64,000 nucleotides of DNA from Dasyornis broadbenti. Its lineage: Eukaryota; Chordata; Aves; Passeriformes; Dasyornithidae. Under the pieces are notes generated by a model. It saw nothing but the letters and a program-made list of their open reading frames with translations, ran no database searches and was not told the DNA's origin. The position numbers and the translations under genes were made by a program. The stretch spans positions 27,462 to 91,461 of the forward strand of contig VZRN01003162.1 of assembly GCA_013397935.1 (NCBI GenBank). Reading direction: 5' to 3'. This document shows, in pieces, positions 1 through 14,178 of this stretch (within the stretch, counting starts at the first letter, position 1; every line of letters begins with the position of its first letter).

Positions 1-120
1 GTAAAATGCTCTCAGGCACATGGTGTGATGTTTTGGGCTGTCCTGTGCAGGGCCAGGAGTTGGACTTTGATGATCCTTGTGAGTGTCTTCTGACTTAGGA
101 TATTCTATGGTTCTATGATT
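1..120 (+). mobile_element. CR1 LINE, 3' end fragment
   Basis: This is the last ~120 bases of a Chicken Repeat 1 non-LTR retrotransposon in forward orientation; the rest lies before the window. The block reads as the usual CR1 3' untranslated region: 'cacatggtgtgatg', 'gccaggagttggac', 'gatccttgtgag', then the terminal imperfect octamer repeat 'attctatggttctatgatt' at 102-120. The same words recur on the opposite strand in the copies at 18.4 and 29.0 kb, which supports the call internally. The tail lacks poly-A, as is normal for CR1. No coding capacity is present here. Confidence 0.88.
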
Positions 121-3100
121 AAGCTCTTTTTTCTAATTATCCTATTGGCAACGACTGCTCAGTTTTGGAAACTGCTGATCTAGACCTGTAGTGGATATTG
201 GCAAAGACCTCAGGTGTACCAATTTGTACTTAGAAAAGAAACAATCCTACCTCTTGCAGGGGACTTGAAAAACTTCCTCAAAGATACCATGTGTCAGAAG
301 AAATTCAAGTGTGTCTTCCACTTGAAGCATCCAGCAGAGAGATGAGAGATGACTTTCAAGACTTCTTGTATCTTGTACCACAACTGTTTTGTGAGTTGAG
401 CAGTAATTTGTTTATGAGAGTCAGGGAAATTTCATCAGTGGACATACCAAAGATTATTCGTGTGAATCAAACGGCGTATGGGCAGCCATCCACATGACAG
501 AGACCGTTTGATCCCAAAGGCTACCTGATACGCTGTAGCTCACATCTATAGAGCTAAATTGTTTTACTCTTAACTCACCTATTTTTGGTATGAACTTGGA
601 GTTTGTGCCTAGGAGCTGTTTTGAGATAGTGATAATTGGTAGGAGTTGAAATTACAGCAGGAACCGTGAGGAGCATGATGATAAGGTGGCTACAGGTTTT
701 TTTTGACACAGTTTTTTTTTGACTGTAGAACACAAAAGGTATTGAAGAGAAACCCAAAGCTTCAGTCAAACACCACCCCATGAGCAAGTTTCTTTGTTCT
801 CTTGTCTAAGTTCTAATCTGATCCATGGAATACAACAGAAGAGTAAGTAGGTGGACAGAGTTTGTGGGTCAGGCTGGTTTATATAATTCTTAACCACTCC
901 TTTTCTGCTCAGCAAGAAAATGTCTAAACAGCTCATCTAGTGAATTCTGTTGTAGTTGAGCAGATCCTCTGTGTACTTGACTGACATTTAATGGTTTGGA
1001 GGGGTGTCCCCTAAATACTGAATTTCTAAAATAAATGTTCTTTAATGTCTGGGGCTCTAAATTTCCACCCTCACTCAAACTCAAATGCTATAACTACCCC
1101 AACCATTTCCAGTCTTACCCTCCAATAAATATGATTTTGCCACTGCAAACACAGTCCTATGAACTCACCGCATTTTGCAGAATTTAGCAATGTACTGTAA
1201 TCCACAGCCACTGCTGTCCATAACATTGCCCTAATCCTAGCCCTATCTTTTTTTCTGATTAGTATTCTTACTGTTGTGTAAATTTCCCTGTCCAAATCAG
1301 TTAATCAATCTGTCTGAGAGCTCATTATGAAGCCCTGTAGACCTTGCTGTCTGAAGTAGTATAAAGAGATTTCTATCCGCATTCAAGAAGCATGTTATGC
1401 CAGAGGTAAAATCCATATATTAAGTTAGGCACGGGTCACAGTGCTAGGGTAATGCTTAAGTTCAGGGTTAGCTTAATCTTGCAGTGTGGGGAAAAGAAAC
1501 TACAGCTTGGCTTGCTGGTGTGTCTTTAATGCTTGTTTAAACTAGGAAGATTGGTGATCAGTCATGATAGTTGTTGTTTAAAAGGTGAGAGGCCGAAGAG
1601 GGGCTTGGAGGATAAGAACTGTAGAACTTTATTAATTCCTAAATTCTCCAACTCTGATGACATCAGGAAAAGGGCTGTTGCTGCCAGAAGCTTAAGATCT
1701 CATTGTACTGATGAGATCGGAAAATCCTACGTAACTAAAATGCAATGCTTACAGAAATACATGAACAGAAATATTCTGTTTAACTTCAGATAATGATGTT
1801 TTTGTAATGAGTAAGACCAGCTTTAACATTGGCAGGAGAGTCAAGAATCAGAAAAACAGCATCTGAGGGACTGGCTTGTTGTTCTTTTCTGCAGAGGTCA
1901 CCAAGCTGAGGTAAGTGTGGTAGAGACAGAGGCCAGTGTTGTCCAGTGAAGAAGGTTTTTTTTTTTCATCATACTCAAACTGCAGGTTGATCATGAAAAT
2001 ATGAGATTGGGGAATTTTTTCTTTCCAGTTCAAGGACTCCATTCCTTGTGAAGTTGTCTGTCTTTGTCCTGATTGCATTTTAGCAGAAGAGTCCCTTCAA
2101 TCCAAGAGGGAATACTTCCACACAATGATTTGTTGATTTCAAAGGTAGCTGTGCCTTAATATGCATTAATTTATCACAAAATTTACTCCTAAGATGGAAA
2201 GAGGCAAATAATGGCAGTGTAAGTTTTCCTATTGTAAGATTGTATTCCATTTCAGTGGGAACTGGAGGCACAGGTTGTCTTGCAGGATCAGTAATTTAAT
2301 ACCTGTAAATGGGTTAGCAGTGAGCCAAGAAAAGTGTATCCTGTTCGTCAGGGGAACTTCAGCAACACTGAGCACTCCTAGGATGAGAACTGTGTTTTTA
2401 CAGGAGGAGGATGTCAGTCCCATTGCTGAACTGTTTTACACAGAGCTGGGCGAGACCTTCCTGAGAGCAAGAACCCTGCAACAAAGAAAATGGAAAATGC
2501 TTCTTACTTTTTTCCTGCCTCCCAAGGAATGAAATATTGTCTGCTGGGTAAATGAAATGTCGGTGACATTCATAGTGTATGAAAGCTGTATAAGAAGGAA
2601 AGTACAAAAATGAAACTTAGCAAAGTTCTTTGGCCTGATCTTCCTGTTTGCATAAAAGAAAGATTCCCAGAGTAGTATGAGCTTGTGTCTTTTGACTGAG
2701 TACTCCAGAGATCCATAAATTGCTCACACAGATTTACTATTAAACTTTTTTTTTGTATGGTTTTATTTATAAGGAAATAGTTGATAATATGTTCATAAAG
2801 AGATTCATAATTTAATAGTTAATACATGGTTTGGTATGTTTTATTTTTTGAAAGGACTTGTTTCACATGAGGTACTGAATGTATGAAATGGGAGTTACGC
2901 TGTCACTAACTTTGTGCTCTTCCAAGCTGCATAATCCTGAAGTGTGAAAAGGCTAATCTGATATGCACTCCAGTTATTTTTAATGCGAGCATTACAAATC
3001 TCTCAGAGGGAAGCCATTATACAATATTTATGCAAAGCTATGTGAATACTCTGTTATCCCCCTGCAAGCTTTGCTTCCTCTTACTGGACATTATGCAGTG

Positions 3101-6100
3101 ACAATAACGAGGCAGCACTCACTTGTGGAATTTACAAGAGAGATTATGTAGACCCTAAATTGAGTGGACCACAGGCAAGGCTTGGATGCTGCTAGGGAAA
3201 TAAAGAGAAAAGATGCTTTCTCTTTTGTTCTCTCAGTATTTGGTATTTGATATTTGCAAACATAAAGGTCTTTGTAAAATATCCATTAAAAACCTGAAAA
3301 AAAGTGGTGCTTTGCAATCTAGGTAAAACAAGGTTCATGGGGAGATGTAAAACCTCTTACTAGACCTACTGATATAATTAGAAAAAACAGACAACTTTAA
3401 AGGCATGAAAACTTTTCAGTACTTTTGAAATATGAGGCATCAACCTTTGAAACTCAGCACTAGTGGAGAACTGCTCAGAACTCAACTAGAGACTGAGACA
3501 AAAGCTGATCAGTACCAATAGAGTTAGATGCTCCAAGGGAATATCATAGCAAGGGAAGAGTCCAGATGGAGCTGAGAGGGGAAGAAAAGGAAGTAATTTT
3601 TGATGATATGTTTGATTAGTTTGATTAAATTTGATTGGTTAGAAGTTTAAAGGCAGGGGGAGGGAGGAAGGTGAATCACAGACTGACAGAAAAGCAGAGT
3701 CTTTTTTATGTTTTTGATTTTTGATATTCAGGGCAGGTATAAATTTGAGTTTCTGTAGGTTACAACTACACTCTAATACAGTTACCCTTTCCCTGTGTAA
3801 CAATATATGCAATGTGTATATAGCTAAAGAGGTATTTTTAAAAGTCAGGAAAAGATTGTCTTTGATATAGTTAAGAAAACAAGCTAAGCTCGTTACATTA
3901 TGTACTCCTGGAAGCTGTGGCCTTTTGGCATTACTACAGCCTAGGGGAATCAATGACACAGCAGACCACCAGGTTAAAAAAATATTTGTCCATCAATTTT
4001 ATTAAAAAGCCCTGCATGGGATGCATGCCAGCTAGAGTGTAGCTTTCCCTAGAGCCACTGAAAATTTTTTTTTCTAAGTGTGGCTACTGTCTAAAGAAGT
4101 TAGGGACTCTTGAAAGGATTTTTATTTTTTTCCTCTGAATAACTCATCAATGATTTTGTATGTGAGAAAACTAATAATCCTATAAGTATTAAATTCAAAA
4201 GTGGTCTCTGTTTCCACTCAAAAGAATTTTCACCTGAACTGACAGGTGACTTGCTCTTTGTGACACAAGGTAAAGAAACCAACAGCTGAGAACGCTACGT
4301 CAAAAAGGTACAATGACTAGATGGGGGTTAATTATTATTTTTTGTATTGACAATTGTGTAGGCAGAAAAGAGAGTTTTGTTGCCTACCCCCTCCCCAGTT
4401 TATTTCCCCAAGTCTATAAATTAAAGAAATATGAGCTCATGTGTATATGTCATTGTCTGTTGCACTACCACAACACTGTTTGGTATTTTTATGTGTATGC
4501 AAGAAGAGAGTAAAGATATTATTTCATGTGGGCATGGAAGAGGGTTCAGCAGAAAGCTGTGTGTTTAAAGAAAGAAAGGATCAGTCCTGAGGGACTGGCT
4601 CAGGAAGAAAGGATTTAAACCCTAATCATGTCCACATTCTCCTCCTACAGAACTATTATTTTTTTTTCTGATGTATTGAAGTTAGAGTTTTCAGGAGAAA
4701 GGAGCAATAGCTGAGAATTGTCTGAATTTTCAGCTCAGCTGAATAATTCGTTCCAACTCTCCAGCAATGGAATGCTAAGCACAGATGGAGCAGTGATATA
4801 CTGGGCTGGGGGAGCTGCCCAGAGTGTTTGTTGTTCCAAGTATTTGATTTTGTGAATAGCAGTAAAGCCGTTTTTATTGACCTCTGAAGGATTAATTTCT
4901 TAATTTAGCACTCAGAAGCAAAGAAGCCTAGAGAAAAAAAAATGGATACGCATATAATGAATTGCAGTGTTTATAGTTTGTACAAGGCACAAACCCCATA
5001 ATCTGCTGATTGCAGTTGAATTTGAGAAGTGCTAATTCATGAGCTTTGACATTCCAATTATTTTGTTATTAATACATTTTGCATCCACCTGTGCTGCTGT
5101 TTTAGCATCACTTCGATAGCTCTGCCAAACAACACTAAAGACAGACAATAGGAAAAACCATATAACTGCATTTTCCTAAAGGACAGTGTGGGAAATTTAA
5201 TGAGACTTTTATTTGATTTAAGGTGGCTGCCTTTCAAAGCAGAAATATAGGGTGTCGTTAAATTATGCTGACAAAGGAAGGTAGAAAGTGAGCAAAAATT
5301 CAATTCCACTGAAATTTTAGACTTGCTCGAAAATAATTTTTGTGCTTGACATATTTATTGGTGGTCTGATGCAAATGGCCTAATATTTCTTAAAAGTGTT
5401 CCATTATTTTTTAGTTGTAAATTGTTCTTTTTCTTAATCTCTCTATTGGATGGATTAAGCTACAAAGACAATTATCCATTGCCCTATAATTAAAGCATGT
5501 TAGAAGGGAAACAAATGTAAAGGAATACAGACGGTTACCTGAAAGTGCTTTGCAAGGAGTAAGTTCTTCCTGATTAAAATTGAATTAGTACAGAAACAAA
5601 ACAGTGATATGACTGCATGTTGTGACATAGAGACTGTGTAATATGATGGTTCCAGACCACCTTTCTTAGACTAAAAAAGCCAAGGCATTTAAAAGCAGAT
5701 AGGAGTTAAGACTGCACAACTGCCTGGATTTACATATGGTGGGGCTGTCAAGGAGAATATCTAATTCTCTTATGTGTAACTAAAAGCCCTTCAGGTGATG
5801 TGATTCAGCCAATCTGCTGGTGTCATGCTGGAGACCCAATGCTCCCAGGCCCTGGAATGCTGCTCTGTGGCATTAGGGTGTACCAGGAGCAGGACTGTAA
5901 CACATGACCCTCTTCTGATAGGTCTGCAACCCCCTTAGGCAGGATTTTTCAAATCCTGAATATGACCTTATTGAATCTAGGTATTATTTCCCCTGCCAGA
6001 AAAACCTAGGAAAAGAAGAAACTATTTTTAAACCACCCTTAGCTCGCCCTATATCAATCACTATCTGGTACATGAAGAAGCAAATGGGGAAGACAACATT

Positions 6101-7439
6101 ATCTACCTAATGGCAACATTGGAGGTCCTGGAGATCCAACTTTTCCCCTCTGACCAAAATGATGTAAGATATGAAACTTCAACAGCAAATGATATAATTG
6201 TTAGTACTACTGATAATTCCCCTTGGTAGCATTAAAGATGCACTATTTGTGGAAATTTCTATTCTGAACACCTCAAAGTATATACTCAAACTAGCCAAGC
6301 GGTAATAAGCTAGAGTCCCTTCTTTTGTTTTAATAATATTCTTAAAGCAATTTAGTGGCATATTTTTAAATTGTTGTAAGTAATGAAATCAGGTGCTTAC
6401 TTTATTCCAAGGAAGTTTTCTTAGTGCATATAATGGTTACATAATTTCTCTGGGGTTACTTCTCATAAAAGTGATTTGATTTTTCTTCCATAGTTAATGT
6501 AACATTATTTCTAGTGGTGAAAGAATGTTCATATGGACAAATATTTTCATTAGCAGGGGCTGAAAAATAGACTTTTTAAAGACCGTTGTAATGTGTTTAG
6601 TGAACACTTCAACAATTGCTTGAGTTTTATTTTTGTTTGGTCAAATAAAAACCTCCTTCTTAGAGAACTTTGCTAATAATTTTTTGCTGCAAAGACATAT
6701 GACCCCCTTTAGTGGAAGGAAAGAACTTTTTGTCTCTGGACATAAAAATGTAGTAGGAATCGAATCATTAATATCAGCATTCATGCATTTGTTACCAGCC
6801 TATTCTGCCTGTGAGTGACTGCAATAACCTCTTTTCTGGCATTTATGTGCATCTTATATCAGAAGCACATTTTAGAATTCATTTGACTTCCTCAGGAGCT
6901 GCAGACAGGGAAAATAATTTTCATAACTCTCTGAAAAACAGCCTTTTTCTGAAGCTGCTCAGTTCAGGAATGCTTCTCAAGTTAATAACAATTTTAGCCC
7001 TAGTCTGAAAAACCCCCAGAGCCTTACAATTAGCCAGAACTAATGCTAAATATAAAACATAGTGGAAAAGTGTTCTTTACAGATATTTTCTAGTCACCAA
7101 ATGATATACTTTTTTGAAATCGTTGTAGTTATTAGTTGTGTGCTTCTGTGACATTTAAAAATAAGTAGAATGATGAATATTTCCTGACTATATGGAAATT
7201 AACTATTATCAAATACAAGAAATTAATAATTTTCTGACGTCCATTTTGAAAACTACAGGACAAAGTATGATCAAGTTGTACCAATTTTGATAAGTACCAT
7301 CCAAATTGGAAAAAATAAATGATGGAACCACTCATTTGCCACGGAACTTCCAATCAACAGCAGAAGACAAATTGATACAGGCTATGATAAGTCAATAGTT
7401 AAGTGCTTGTGTACTGATGATACACTTTAAAAAATTATT
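121..7439. other. AT-rich intergenic DNA, no gene seen
   Basis: About 7.3 kb of AT-rich sequence with only short open frames, none with recognisable domain content or a plausible exon series. I see no transposon signature. Two stretches (about 2935-3140 and 4930-5310) have fewer homopolymers and several homeodomain-like TAAT/ATTA words, so they could be conserved noncoding DNA; that is inference only. A short inverted repeat of two E-boxes sits at 4230-4249. Confidence 0.6.
4230..4249. repeat. 7-bp inverted repeat made of two E-boxes
   Basis: TCACCTG (4230-4236) and its exact reverse complement CAGGTGA (4243-4249) are separated by six bases. CACCTG/CAGGTG is the E-box form bound by ZEB/Snail-type zinc fingers and some bHLH proteins. 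The pairing is seen directly; any regulatory role is inference. A 7-bp match of this kind can occur by chance in 64 kb. Confidence 0.3.
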
Positions 7440-7800
7440 GACCTCTTAACTGTTTAGCCAGACCAGTGATACCACACTCTCTCTTATCCCACTGGAGTAT
7501 CCCATGTTCCCTGTGAACTCCAAAGCCCTGGGCAGGACACTGCCCGCTGTGTGGCCCAGACACACCGCACCGTGCGGGGGCCGATGCACTCCCAGGTGGG
7601 AGAGGACAGGAGTGACCTGGCACCAGTGCTCCCCCAACACATGGAACTGGGGGGCTTAACTTTGCCTGGTGTTCCTTGGGTGAGCACGGAGCTTCCTCCC
7701 TGCTCCTCTGCTTCCACTCCCCCAGCACTTGAGAAAGATAAGCCTTTTCTAACATGGCAGGATTTCTTCCAGGGCTCCAGTGAACTGCATCCTGGTTAAG
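7440..7800. other. GC-richer block of unknown nature
   Basis: A ~360-base island clearly richer in G and C than its flanks, open on both strands for 64-106 codons. The minus-strand frames at 7435-7755 and the plus-strand frame at 7551-7799 overlap, which points to local composition rather than coding. I recognise no domain, splice-site series or repeat family. It could be an old mobile-element fragment, an exon of an unknown transcript or a conserved element. Confidence 0.35.
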
Positions 7801-7826
7801 TTTGACATATTTTTGACATATTTTTG
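7801..7826. repeat. Short tandem repeat, 11-bp unit
   Basis: The unit tttgacatatt occurs twice in tandem, followed by a partial third copy (tttgg). It lies directly at the edge of the GC-richer block. Confidence 0.6.
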
Positions 7827-10800
7827 GCAGAGGAGTGCAGTAATTTTAAAGTCTTGCTATAGATAATTACAAGAAATAATGTGTCTCTGATGGCAGTTTT
7901 CCCTCTGTGGGTGCTGAGTTGTCTTCTCTATGGAGGACAAGAGCTTGACTTTAGAAGGCCTGAGATAAGGTGATAAGTTGGGTTTTATTCTGACTTTCCA
8001 GCTCTCTTAGGTGGTACACCTGGAGATAGTGTAGGTGAGTTTCAAACCTCTACGTATGGGTGAATAAGAAACTTAGCTAAAGAGTAACACTGGAGAATAA
8101 ATGCTTTAACTGAGGAGAAAATAAGAAAAACTTTTAATTAGTTTTACTAGTTATCGAGCCTAATAAATGCATCTTAGAACATGAAATAAAATGCTGTCTG
8201 TTAATGTTGAAATGAAAGCATGGAATCTGTTAGAAGAAAGACTTGCAAAGCATTAGTCACAGTAGAAAAGATAGTGTTTTATAAATTTAAAAAAATAATT
8301 AAAAAAATAAGTTGCCCAGATTCCATTCAAATTAATTCTTAGCCAGACCACGATGTTGTAAAATATTTTTTCATTATTAAAATGAAGGAATATAGTTTTA
8401 TGGAGATTAATTTCTTTTAAAAATTGAATATACATTTGTACAAAATCAGTTTCCTCTGTGGATTATATTGTCAATTATGAGTCTCAAGGCAGCTAGATAT
8501 AAAAATTCCTTGACAAATTAAGGATTAACTACACACTTGGTAAACAACAGGCCTCCAATTATCCAAAGAAAAATACATTTTCTGGGAAAACTTTGCATTT
8601 GTTGGGTAGATTGAGACGTAGCCTTAAGCACAGGAGTTTGGCTGATGATCTTTGGATCCCAGTTCTTCAAACAGGTTTGCACTGTAGGAAATTTCCCTCA
8701 TGTCTCATATGGTAAATGCTGTACTTCATTCTAGAAATACTCAGGATTAAGTGCTAGTTTTCTGAAAGTCAATGGCAAAGCTTCTACTGGCTGTCATGTG
8801 GCCCGAATTTTAACAAAGTTTCATTAATAATTCCCATTTTCTTCATAAAACATCACCACCAAATATGTATGAAGAGTAGAAATTTTAGTAGGAAACAAAG
8901 AATGGGAAGTTGTTGTGTCTCCAGGAGAATGAAAGATAGTCACAACTTTAAAATGATGGGGCAGAGAACCAGAATGTTCTTCAAGACATAGTAAGACTGC
9001 AATTTTCTATGTATCTGCTTCTTGAGGGATGGGGTGGAGTGGTTGGTGGATAAGCAACTGCATTTTTACCTCCTCTTTAAGATCTTCTGCATATTTGTAC
9101 ATATTCTGTTCTTTTCTAGAGAACCAATTAGAGGCCCACCGGATTCCTGTTGAGCTATGAACAGTAGAAACACAACCTCCCCATTTGTTAATTTATTGAA
9201 AAAGAAGGTCTCCAATATGTAAAAGGTAAGCAGAACAAAACCCCAAAGCATAAAGAAATTAAGAAACCACATATAATATTCCAGTGGCACCTAGTTCCCT
9301 GAATGGGCAGGTTTCTGTCCAGTAAGTTGCAGTTCTCTACAAATGGGAATTTTTTCATTTTGGAAATGTAGTTCAGAGGTGGCTACTGAAAATATGCTGG
9401 TAACAATGGGAGTTTGAGGTACCGAGTTTTTCCATTACTTGAGATCTATTTGGAGAAAACTCTTGCACAAAAATCCCTTCATTATGTACCATGCTATCTT
9501 TTACTGAGGCTCACTGACTGAGATAAATAAGGAAATCGAGACTGACAGCATTTGCTACCAGCAGACTTGAGCCAACTTCTAGTGTCTGGAATAGAAAATC
9601 AATCTGAGGATTGGGAAGAGAAAATGAAGCAATTAATGGGTAAATTGATTTCAACTCATCTACTTGGAAAAGTGGCCATCTCTTCTCAGATCTGGGAAGA
9701 GCTGTGTTGTTGCAGCTCACTATTTATGTTGTCTGATGTATTTATTTACTATATTTATAGGAAAAGAAAGTATGATATGAAAGAAGGAGAAAGTAATTAT
9801 ATTTTATTTTTCTAATTTGATTTTTTTTGCACTTTTTAAAATTATAAGTGTGAGAAATTACAACCGCCAGTGGTGCAAAAGTGTCCACGTACTTGTTCTA
9901 AAAAGAACATTACTGTGATTTTATTCTACACTGACATGGAAACTCACAAAAATGCCGCATAATCATCTTGAGAAAGGAGAAATCAAAATAATTTTCTGTA
10001 CTAAACTGTTGTTTCACTAAAATAAATAAGCATGATGATTTCCTGCAACTTCTCTTCCGTAGAATTAAAAATGCTTTTATGGTAACTTACAATGGATCTC
10101 AACTGAACATTCCACTGGGGAAAGAAGGGAATTTCTTGACAGCTTATGCTGATTTGTGGATGTCCATCATGAGATCCAAATCAGGCCTAGAGTGCATAAT
10201 TAAGTCTATCAGAGTCTGATGAAGCTTCAAGAATGTTAATCCCCAATGGCTGGTATGAGTTATGGTACTGCTGAATCTTCATGTTCACAAAAAAGATGCC
10301 ACATCATTTATAGAAAAAGGTTAACAAGAACACTTTCTGGTTGAAAGTCAATTCTTTAATCTTCCCTGCCATATATAAAAATCTGCTGCATTTGGCAATG
10401 GTAGTTTTAGAAGTGAAAGGGTAGAAATGATGCCTATAATAATCATATATTTCATATCATGGTTAGTTATTAGTTTGCAATGAGGGAAAAGGAGGGAAAG
10501 GGGTATTTTCACTGAGCCTGCTTATAGCAGAAAGGCCTGTTGAATATGTTACAAAGAGTGTGTTGATTTTGTATTTTTTTTAAACTTGTGATATGGAAGA
10601 TTATTGCCATTACATTTTTAATTCTGCAAGAATGGCTGCCCTTTATGTGTTATGACAATCCTGCAGTAACTGCTAGACCCATTGAGAAAGGCTTTTACCT
10701 AAATAGATGTATATTTTCCCTCACTTCTTATTTTCTCAAGGATCAGGAATTGTGGTGGTCATTCCAGCAGGTGCTATCCTTGTTAGTACAGAACTGCATT

Positions 10801-13800
10801 CACCTTGAGGGCATAGCAATACTGTTCTCACTAATCCTGTGAAACTACAGGTTGAGTTTGGGGCAGAAAAAAGTGGTGTAAATTACAGAAGTGTCCAATT
10901 ATGAGAAGGTAAGAACCTGCCATGCCCATATGTGTCCTGTTCATGGGATAAATAGATGTCTGTGGTTGGCTGTGCAGCATCCTAAGTATGTTCAGTAGGG
11001 ATAGAGATGGTGATCCAGGCTGGGGTGTCCATACTGGCACCTAAGAAAGCAATGCAGACATGTGCAACCTTTTGAGTAAATGCTCTAGAGGAAAATAAAA
11101 GGATCTGGGACCTGACATAGCCCGGAGATGGGAGAAATCACGTTGTATACACTGAAGATATATCCAATGAGAAAATTGTTCTTTTATAAAGGGTTGTGCT
11201 TTTATGTGCCTTTTCAAGTCTGGAAAAGTAGAAATGAGAACTTGTAAGTGATGCCTTTTTTTTCTGTGCATTATTTTTAACCAAGATTATTTAGTGAGCT
11301 TTACTGTGTGCCCTCTGCAAACTGTTCTGTTTGTCCATCTGCGAGGGTGTGATAAATGTCAGCAGAGAAGCAAAGTAAGTGAAGAAAAGTGGGAAAGCAG
11401 AAGTGCCTTAGAGGTTCCTTAAGCCAGATTCCTACCAAAGGCAATACATTATGAAAATATTCTTAGACTTGGGTAAATTTCTGTACGTTAAAAACTAGAA
11501 GAGTTCTGATGACACGTAAATTCTGTTTATAAACTGGACTTGATCAATAAGTGAAATTATTTTCTTCTATTGTTGATGGATCCAGAATACAGTGTTCTTC
11601 ACTAGGTCGAGTATAGGCATGAACGTTTATTATACACAGAGATACATGATATCATCCTAGTTTGCAAGGTGCTGAGAGACTGCTATTGGAAGCTGGTTTA
11701 ATGAGTTTTCTTGGTTGTATTCCCACATTGCCTTTCATCCAGCAAAAGGGACCTGTTCCAGTTTCAAGCAGGTGATGGAGGGTGCAGGATTGGAGTTAAC
11801 ATGCTTTTCACCTGGTTTAGGGAATACCTAAGGCTGATAGTTGTCTGCCTCAAGTTTAAATAGTAACAAAGACATTTTCACAAGGGGAAATATATCCAGA
11901 TTTAATTTTGAAAGGACAGCAGCTGTGACAGCGCATGAAAATGAGCTGATACTATTTATGCTGACAACCACCCTTTTCAAAACCATCTGACAGAACAGGC
12001 CAGGTAATTTGTGATGCTCAACTCAGGCTCATCTGCCTTGAGGATGAAGGTGGGAAGCAGTGAAACAAACCCTTAGCCATCCGCACACCCACCTTGTTTA
12101 TGGATGAACAATGGGTTTAGGTGCCTGGCTCCCATCCGCCCCGTTTCATACACTCTGCAGAGGGTGATGATGACCTTTGCTTCAGCATGTGCATGGTAAG
12201 TCTGGACATCCCCCAATGATGAACTCACTGTCTAGCCACTGTACAGCTCTTATGTGTATATTTTCGTCTCAGAAATCCCAGACAGGAATATGAGCCCCCA
12301 GGGATGTAAATCACCATTTTCTCATTGACTCCTAGGGCTGATGAAGCTCAGGTTGGCTTCAAGCCTGTAAAAGAACGTTGGAGATATTCGGGCTATGGTT
12401 TTAAACAAATCTTTAACATCTTCAGAATGTGGAGATTTCAGTTATAGAAAAGGCATGACCAAAAGAGCTGAACAGAGAATAGATTTTTATATTTGTAAAT
12501 ATTTTTTGTATTCCTATTTCTGTTGAAACTGCTAGTGTTTATAGATAGGCAATCCTTTTCCTATCTCATTTTAGTCTGGTAAATCAGGACACATCTTGTT
12601 TCATCTCCAAATCACAAGTCTTCTTGATTAAGTTCTTTCTCAAGCAGAAAAATTCCCATCTCCACATTGGCATGTTTCCAAATGCAGTGCCTTTCAGCCT
12701 ACAAAAAAAGAATAGGCCATCTCAGAGCACTTTACCTCTACTGAATGTGCTCAGTGCATTCTTATACTGACTAAAGATAGATGAAAGTAGTTCGAGTTTG
12801 TGTGTTTCGTTTGTTGTGAAACAGCTGTACTGTCCAAAAATTGTTTTTCTAAACAACATCTTTCTTTCTTCCCCCTGTGACTGTATATTTTTCATTTTAA
12901 GAAAATCTTTTTTGCTCACTATTCAGAAACATCAGAACTGTGTATAAAACCGCAGGTCTGCTTCCAGGAATGTCATGAAAATATATGCTGTAATAAAATT
13001 TATCTTTCATGGTTCTCAAAGAAATAGTTCATACCATTTATGGGAGACCAAAGAAAAGAACCATTGTGGAATTTCACTAGAAGTTTAATTCCACATAGAA
13101 GCAATGTGGGAGAAAACCAAATGAAGTTCAATACCCAGGATGCTCTCCCTTCCACCACAGCATCACTCACCTCCTCTGCCTGTGGGTGATGTTTGCCGAA
13201 TGATTATTATTATTGTATGAGTTCTGCTTCAAAACTGCTGTGCATGAGCTAGAGCTGAATGCTATCATGGAAGTGAATGATAGAGGGAAAAGTATCAACA
13301 AGCTTCCAAGTTATGGATCCAAAACCTGTGCTTCAGTGCCATCTTCTGCTCCACCCAAACAGCCACCACTGCTCTTCACGAGGAAACCTGCATGGGAGTA
13401 CTCCACCAGAAAACGGTCATTAGGAAAAAGTAAGAAAAAATGAAGTTTTTAATCTCAGCACATTTGAATATGTTGCCCATGATCATTGTATTCAGGTACT
13501 ATAGCTCTTTGCCTTCTGTCTATTAGCAGTTTTAGAAACATACTTGAAACATCTCAGCAGTTGCAAATCAAAGATGAACTTTTCTTGTAATACTTATTTT
13601 TTCTCATTAAAGATACCGTTAAAGATACTCTCCATGTACTCTTAAAGAGGGGATTTTTTCCTGGTACTGGGGAAACAGGTTCTCAGGTTGATGCAGATCA
13701 GCTATATGCTTAACTGCTCGTGTTCAGGACTTGGACACCTTCCCACAGAGCAGAGACTGACAAGGTGGAACACAGAAAGGGAAGAGGAGCCCAAGCCATC

Positions 13801-14105
13801 AGACAGGCTATGCTGCCCAATGCTTATAAAATCAGCTGGCTGTGACTTGCAGCCACTTGCCGTAATCAAGCTATGAGGCTCTGATTTTCACTATGTGTAA
13901 TGGGCTGGCAGAGCAATTTGCTTAGTAATTTAAACCAGATGTGCAACTAAAGCTTAAAGCTATGGGGCAAAAGAATTGGCCTTTGTGCTGTTTATAAGAT
14001 GTTACAACCATCCATAGCTTTAAAAGGATATTTTTTTCTTGTTCCTGGTGTTCAGCTCTAGTCATCTTGCCTTCTACAGGCTGTATGACACTCGAGTTAC
14101 TGCAC
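7827..14105. other. AT-rich intergenic DNA, no gene seen
   Basis: About 6.3 kb without recognisable genes or mobile elements. Open frames are short (under 90 codons), AT-rich and unrelated to any family I know. Small triplet and homopolymer tracts occur (for example attattattatt near 13,204). A slightly GC-richer patch at 12.0-12.2 kb shows nothing recognisable. Confidence 0.6.
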
Positions 14106-14178
14106 AGAGCGGGTTGGAACTAGATCCAATTGGAATGGTCCCCTTCCAACCCATACCATTCTATGATTCTATAATACT
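14106..14178 (+). mobile_element. CR1 LINE, very short 3' fragment
   Basis: About 70 bases of forward CR1 3' end. 'gggttggaactagatcc', 'ccccttccaacccatacc' and the terminal 'attctatgattctat' follow the usual order of the CR1 3' tail. The copy is heavily 5'-truncated, as most CR1 insertions are, and carries no coding sequence. Confidence 0.75.
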
